NCBI RefSeq assembly: GCF_050908995.1
Contig: NC_135120.1
Location: 7,825,433-7,889,432, forward strand
Direction: 5' to 3'
DNA length: 64,000 nt
DNA from: Andrena cerasifolii
Lineage: Eukaryota > Arthropoda > Insecta > Hymenoptera > Andrenidae
Shown here in pieces: positions 58,862-64,000 of the stretch (positions are counted from its first letter, which is position 1; the number at the start of each line of letters is the position of its first letter). The position numbers were made by a program, and so were the translations under genes. Under the pieces are notes generated by a model. It was not told where the DNA came from. It was given only the letters and a program-made list of their open reading frames with translations, and searched no databases.

Positions 58862-59986
58862 GGGACATTCCACGCGAAATCGGACACATTTTGGAGTAAC
58901 ATTTCGGACGAAATTTGAATATGTTGTAGTCTTTAGGGATATATAAACATATCTCGAAGGATTTTTGACAGTTTTGAAAAATGTCGATTTTACAGCTGTT
59001 TGAAGGTAAGTGCTAACTTTTTTTCAATAAATTATAACTATGGAAGTAGTAAACGGATGGAGATGAGGTTTACGGCGATTTGTAGAAAAGACGTTGAAGT
59101 TTTAAGAAAAAATTATTTCAGGTTCAGAAACAATTTTTTCTAACCATTTTTGTGCAATTATTTTAAACAAATGCAGTTTTTTAACAACGGGCGCGATTTT
59201 AAAAATCTGAAGAAAAAAACAGAATATAGTTCTATCCTTCCCCTTCATGGTCTAATTGTCAAAAATATGGACATTTTAAAATTGGCCTTGTAAAAATTGA
59301 GGAAAGTTGACGCTGCGTCGCCCAGCACCGCGGTACTCGCAGCGACCCAGCGGCTATACCTGATATTCTTATACAGGATTCTCGAAAATGGTAAGTATTT
59401 GAAAAAAACTGAAGGAGGAACACTTTTACTGTTTTTCATAACCAACATAATACGGTATCTGAATTTTTGGTGTTCGCAATATTTTCCTTGAAACGAGGGT
59501 GACTTTTAGTTTTTTAAATGGAATGCTATATATTTGATTACCCAATATGAAAGCGACTGTCAAAAAAAAATTCAACCATATGGTATACTATGACTTTGAA
59601 GGCTACACAAGGTTAGGAATGAAGTAAATATATTGAACTATCTATCTAGTAGATAGGGTTTCTTTCTTTGCATTTGTTTAAAATAATTGCACAAAAATGG
59701 TTAAAGAAATTTGTCTCTGAAGCTGAAATAATTTTTGCTTAAAACTTCAATCTCTTTTCTACAAATCGCCGTAAACCTCATCTCCATCCGTTTACTACTT
59801 CCATAGTTATAATTTATTGAGAAAAAAAAGTTAGCACTTACCTTGAAACAGCTGTAAAATCAACACTTTTCAAAATTGTCAAAAATCCTTCGAGATATGC
59901 TTATATATCCCTAAAGACTACAACATATTAAAATTTCATCCGAAATGTTACTCCAAAAAGTGTGCGATTTCGCGTGGAATGTCCCC
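58862..59986. mobile_element. 1.1-kb foldback element with about 270-bp inverted arms
   Basis: The left tip GGGACATTCCACGCGAAATC and the right tip (complement GGGGACATTCCACGCGAAAT) extend into matched arms. These carry ATATATAAACATATCTCGAAGG, TTGAAGGTAAGTGCTAAC and CTCATCTCCATCCGTTTACT type words (58862-59130 and 59720-59986). CAAAG stands on both outer sides and may be a short target duplication. Non-coding; superfamily unclear. Confidence 0.85.
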
Positions 59987-62669
59987 AAAGTCATACACAA
60001 CCCTTAGCATATGCGCACAAGCATAAGAATCCAAGATAACCGCCAGGGATTAATCACTCCCCGGACAACGCCGCGGCGGGTAGCCCGCGATCCTACTCGA
60101 TGCTCATTCGCGCCACTCCCCGGTCGATTCGAATGTACCTACTGCTATTGACCGAGTTCCGCATGGTCGGACATCGTTTCGGGCTCTACCTCTTCGATCG
60201 ATGCCGCGCGCGCTTAAATCACCCGCCTAGGGCGTCCAACCCTTTCTCTACCTGCTCACTTCATCCATAATTAATAAACGATCCAGGGTCGAAGGCGGTT
60301 GCACGCGGCAGTTAAGGGACCGGGCGGAATAGCGATAGGGGAGGGTGCAGGGGATGGCCAGGAGGGACGGGATAGGGGGGCGGGGAGGAGGAGGGATGGA
60401 GAAAGAGTTAGCGCAACACGGAGTGCATGTCTCTGACCGGTTGCACGCGATGCATCGAATGCGCACCCGCGGCCTAGCGTTGCACCGTGTTCGCACACAG
60501 CCCACTCGAATCGAGACGAGGCCGGGAGAGTCGGGTTCTAGTCGAGCCGAGGCAGCGGAGGTTATACTCGCGACGTAATGGACGTAATGGCTTAACGCAA
60601 TGGGGTCGGCACGGAGAATTCCTGGGAATCCCTATGGTAGATTCATGATCGCTGCCCGCGAATGCCGGCTATTAGTTTCACCTTTGCCGTCTTCCGAGAA
60701 TTACGAATCAATTTCATGCCCGTACAATCGTAGAAGGAATTGCTTTCGTTCGCGAGGGTGGTTTCCTTGCCTAGCGGAGGGCGCGGAGGAGGCTAGCTGC
60801 CCCTCAGCGGCTTTCGACATTTTATCCTGCTGGGTATCAATTTAGCAGGGTGTTGCTGATGCGTTTCCTGTGTTCACTTGCGGAGGAATATGAGACGCTT
60901 AAGTCGAAGGGGTCTCTCCCCCGCGGTAGAAAGTGGAAAGCGAGGAGGGAAATCCGTGTGTTCAGGGGCGCGCTTCGAACTGTAACCGATGATCATTGAA
61001 ATCAGACGTTATTTCCTTGAATAATGAATAATCTACGTAACCCTAAGCGTTCGTTAGAAACGACAGCATATTAGCACTCGAGTCGTCCAACTTCTCTAAA
61101 TTGTTACCGAAATGCTCGACAATGAAGAAGTCGTTTGGACGCGAAATTCGCTGACGCGGTTCCACGTAAGACGCGAGTTTACATGAGATTTAATAGACAG
61201 TCGTTATCCCGCAGATTGCAACCACCGAGGAAATGGTGGAAATTACGGGGGATATTCCAAAAAGGAGGCCCAGGCCTCGGTAGCCAGCGCGTTCTGGAAT
61301 TTCCTCGCACCAACTTATTTACCACGTTCCATTGGGGTTCTTAATTGGTCGCTGCTAGATAGCTCGCGTTTCCTTTACGGGGCACACATTCTATCCCTGT
61401 AATCATACCGAGGTATACGTGCCCGCATCAGCGCAGCCGACGAAAAAGAACGTCTGGAAGGCATCGAAAAAATTCGCGATTTCTCCGAGCCGTCTGGCCC
61501 GATGTTAATCGTCGGACGCTGGGGCGTCGTTGCTACCTGGCTCCGATCACTTTTCGTGATCCGAGAAACTTGTTTGGTCTACGTCCAGCCAACGTCGATG
61601 TCGACCAGCTCGGCAGAACGTTCTGCAAGACTTCCTCGGAAAATCCTACGTCATCCCAGCCTTTCTAGTTTGACACGCACTCGAGCCGCAGTCACCCGAG
61701 CAGCTATCTTCCATTATAATTTCAGGATATCCGATTGATCGTACTCTTTCTTCTAAAGAGAAAGGCGCGTGTCGCATGGCACGTGAAACGGTCGGAGAAA
61801 GTTGATAAGCGGAACACGACTTGACACATTGGCGATCGCAATTGATAATGAAAATTCTGACGACTGCGCGGGCGATTTATTATTTGGCTCTTTGCATCGA
61901 ATCTCCAACGCGCAGATGTAGATATCATTTAACGTTGCCCATCGAATCGGGGCGCAGTGTTCGATTTCATTTGATTTTTCTTGTTGGATATGGGTTTCGG
62001 TTTCGAGCACGATGCTTGGATATCGGGTTCCTTCTGCACGAATTTTCCCGCTAGATTCACCCGATTTTGATTCGAAACCCGATGCGCGGATTTCGAATTT
62101 TAAATGGCTCGATGGATAGGGGAGAGAGATGGCGGAGGGAATAGAGGTATCGTACGTTAATTACGCGGCTAATGTTCGGATCGATAACCGTGTACCTGCA
62201 TGGCACGGACACCCACCTCGACGATCCTCCGATACGTCGATTCTTCCTCTCCTACGCCGCACGTGGGTCGGACAATAGACATTTCGTTCCAGCGGCCTCG
62301 GTAAGACAATGCGATAGATCTTCGTTGGCCGCTCGCAGTCAAGATTGTCGTAACGTCACGCGCATCGCTGGATCTGCGGTTCTCACGCCGAGACGAGAGA
62401 TTGATGATGCGTAATCAATTGGCATACATCTTCCCCTCCGACAATTGCGACATATTCGAGTGACGAGGACCTTTTCGATGACCCCCGTGACAATGATTCG
62501 AATCAGGAATGATCAAGGTTCAATGAATCACCGAACAGCGTAAACCCGACGGCTTCTCAGCGACAGCGCTAAATTTCCCATAGACTTGGATAAATACAGT
62601 AAATACGCAAGCTCCCCGACACTTGAGGAATAACGTGGGAGTGGAATGATAAATTAACAACACCTTCTA
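59987..62669. other. GC-rich non-coding DNA
   Basis: 2.7 kb of CpG-rich sequence with a GGGAGGAGG-type purine run at 60335-60400. Short frames on both strands lack motifs. If the cadherin gene extends this far, this is still intron; nothing shows a promoter or a 5' end. Confidence 0.45.
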
Positions 62670-62945
62670 GCAGTGGCGCACTCAGGATTTAATCTTGGGG
62701 GAGCCGAGCTGATAAAAATATTTTTAATGCAAATTCAATGAAAGGCCTGGACACTGTCGGTGCCACATTTATGGCCCTATGCACCGCTGGGCCTCTTTGG
62801 GACTTGTCAAGCACCGAGGACCGTGGTTGTCCCAGTCAGTTCTTCTCCAGACGCAGTAGACGCTACACGCGATCCTTTACATGAACAATTTTCTATTATT
62901 TCTTGTGATTATCATTTGACACTATTGACTCCAGTGTATCAATAA
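62670..62945. mobile_element. Possible hAT fossil (single terminus)
   Basis: The word GCAGTGGCGCACTCAGGATT followed by TTGGGGGAGCC (62671-62704) is very like the common CAGTGGCG...CAGG...GGGGG start of insect hAT elements. I found no partner end, so the extent is a guess. Confidence 0.3.
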
Positions 62946-64000
62946 AGTGATCTTATTGTATTTGCTCTATTGAGTTACTGCTCGCTCTACCGGGTATCCC
63001 AACAAGGGCGACGAGACCTTTAATTATAATTTTTGTGCACTAGATAAATTAAAATAAATTTATGTACAAACTAATATTTATTAAAATACCTTTCTTTATG
63101 GTTTCTAAAATAATAGTAATAATGGTTTTATAATTATATCATATTTTATGCGTTTTTTAATAGCTACCCGATATTACCCACACCCATAGTGTAAAACCGA
63201 GTACTTGCATACTTCCGAGAGAACTTGTTTTCCTGCGAGGCAAATAATTTTTTTCCAATAAGAACTCTAATTTTCTAATTCTGTAAGGTCCAATCAAGAC
63301 TTCTAGCGGTGCCCAAACTTTATTTTGCCGTCTGACTTTATGCTAGCCGGAAAAATACATTAGGCACCCAGTAATGCCGCCCTTTCCCCTACACAGTATT
63401 TCATCCCCTGTCACTCTTCCCCAGTTTCCTCCATTTCCTCCGATTTCCACTGCTCTTGAAAAAATCACAGCGCGAAAGTAAAGAAATGCAAGGTTGTTCT
63501 ACGAACGCTGCTGAATACCGAAGGCCGTAGCAGCTATCGTTTGCTACTCTAAACAGTAATTTAAATCGAAGCTACTTGGAACGGTTCGACTCAGAGTGAA
63601 CGAATCAATTTGCCATCCGCAGCCACGCGAACGTTCGCCGAACGAAAGTGACGCGGAAAATTCAGGCGCGAGTTTCTCGCTGCCGTTGGCGAGCATGGTG
63701 CACGATAGCCAGTCGGTAGGTACGGTTGTCGATGAAGAAAGCGCACGGTCGATGGGCAAAAGGTCCCGGCGGGGCTCCGGGTTAGGCACGCGAATTAACT
63801 CGATAACGCGAGTTTCCGTGACTCGTAACGTTCGGCGAGTTATGAAAGCCATCGTTCCGAATTCCACGGGTCACGATACCCGTCCAGGAGAGCAGAGGAA
63901 CAAGAGCCCGCCGAGCGGCGGAGCAAACGAGACGCCGGCACGTGAGAGGAAAGGCGAAGAGCGAGGCGGAGTTCGTTGCGGTCTCTCGGGCGCAGTAAAC
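62946..64000. other. Non-coding, AT-rich then CpG-rich
   Basis: The stretch 62950-63190 is AT-rich with CTACCGGGTATCCC and GCTACCCGATATTACCC words that hint at an old element. The stretch 63540-64000 is CpG-rich, with a minus-strand frame 63544-63867 lacking any domain. No exon, signal peptide or start-site signal was recognised. Confidence 0.45.

Noticed and set aside
63544..64000. CpG-rich right edge as a promoter or first exon of the cadherin gene
   Set aside because: No signal peptide, initiator motif or splice donor could be recognised, and composition alone is not evidence.

Overview
This window looks like nuclear DNA of an insect, probably a hymenopteran (ant, bee or wasp). The evidence is the split-exon structure of its one recognisable gene, the coexistence of GC/CpG-rich unique DNA with AT-rich transposon-derived blocks, and the abundance of mariner/pogo-, piggyBac- and hAT-style insertions. 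The species cannot be fixed from sequence alone. Bacterial-style features (operons, Shine-Dalgarno sites, CRISPR arrays) are absent.

The only protein-coding host sequence I can support is a pair of minus-strand exons (7507-7711 and 10054-10160). They encode about 104 residues of consecutive extracellular cadherin repeats, most like the Fat-like cadherins (Drosophila kugelei, vertebrate FAT1-3). They are joined by a 2.34-kb phase-0 intron and flanked by phase-1 introns. No other exon of this gene was recognised. The window is therefore best read as the inside of a very large gene: 1-7506 is downstream intron, and everything from 10161 to as far as 64000 may be upstream intron. That last point is inference.

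Most of the remaining structure is transposable-element debris, often nested. Five groups stand out. (1) Elements with TA-flanked inverted ends starting TAGGG or TAGGNGAG (1343-2370, 7932-8490, 8633-9160, 22548-23774, 24803-27155, 30597-31771, 32108-33325, 40344-41874). Three of these carry an intact or decayed C-terminal C4HC3 (PHD-like) zinc finger. (2) TTAA-flanked piggyBac-type elements (12264-12808, 12805-13550, 20319-20561, 22215-23805, 34471-35407, 37376-38869, 41032-41767, 46503-47359, 51097-51832, 51829-53261, 52274-52979). (3) Mariner-like CAGT-ended foldbacks (44036-44586, 45484-46272 with 45610-46146 inside). (4) hAT-like elements with 8-bp target duplications (15104-15919, 57104-57781). 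(5) Smaller or unclassified foldback elements (three copies of a CAAGGGAAGATCCC element, 38933-39218, 54602-55400, 58862-59986, and the 7877-9842 element that fills most of the cadherin intron).

Tandem repeats include a 95-bp satellite around 20 kb, a 55-bp dimeric minisatellite at 25.2 kb, a 13-15-bp AT-rich array at 36.4-36.8 kb and a 66-bp minisatellite at 49 kb. The GC-rich stretches between these blocks (about 0-1.3, 2.4-7.5, 10.2-11.7, 16.7-18.8, 27.2-30.6, 49.6-50.7, 55.4-57.1 and 60-64 kb) contain only opportunistic open frames on both strands and no gene I can support.
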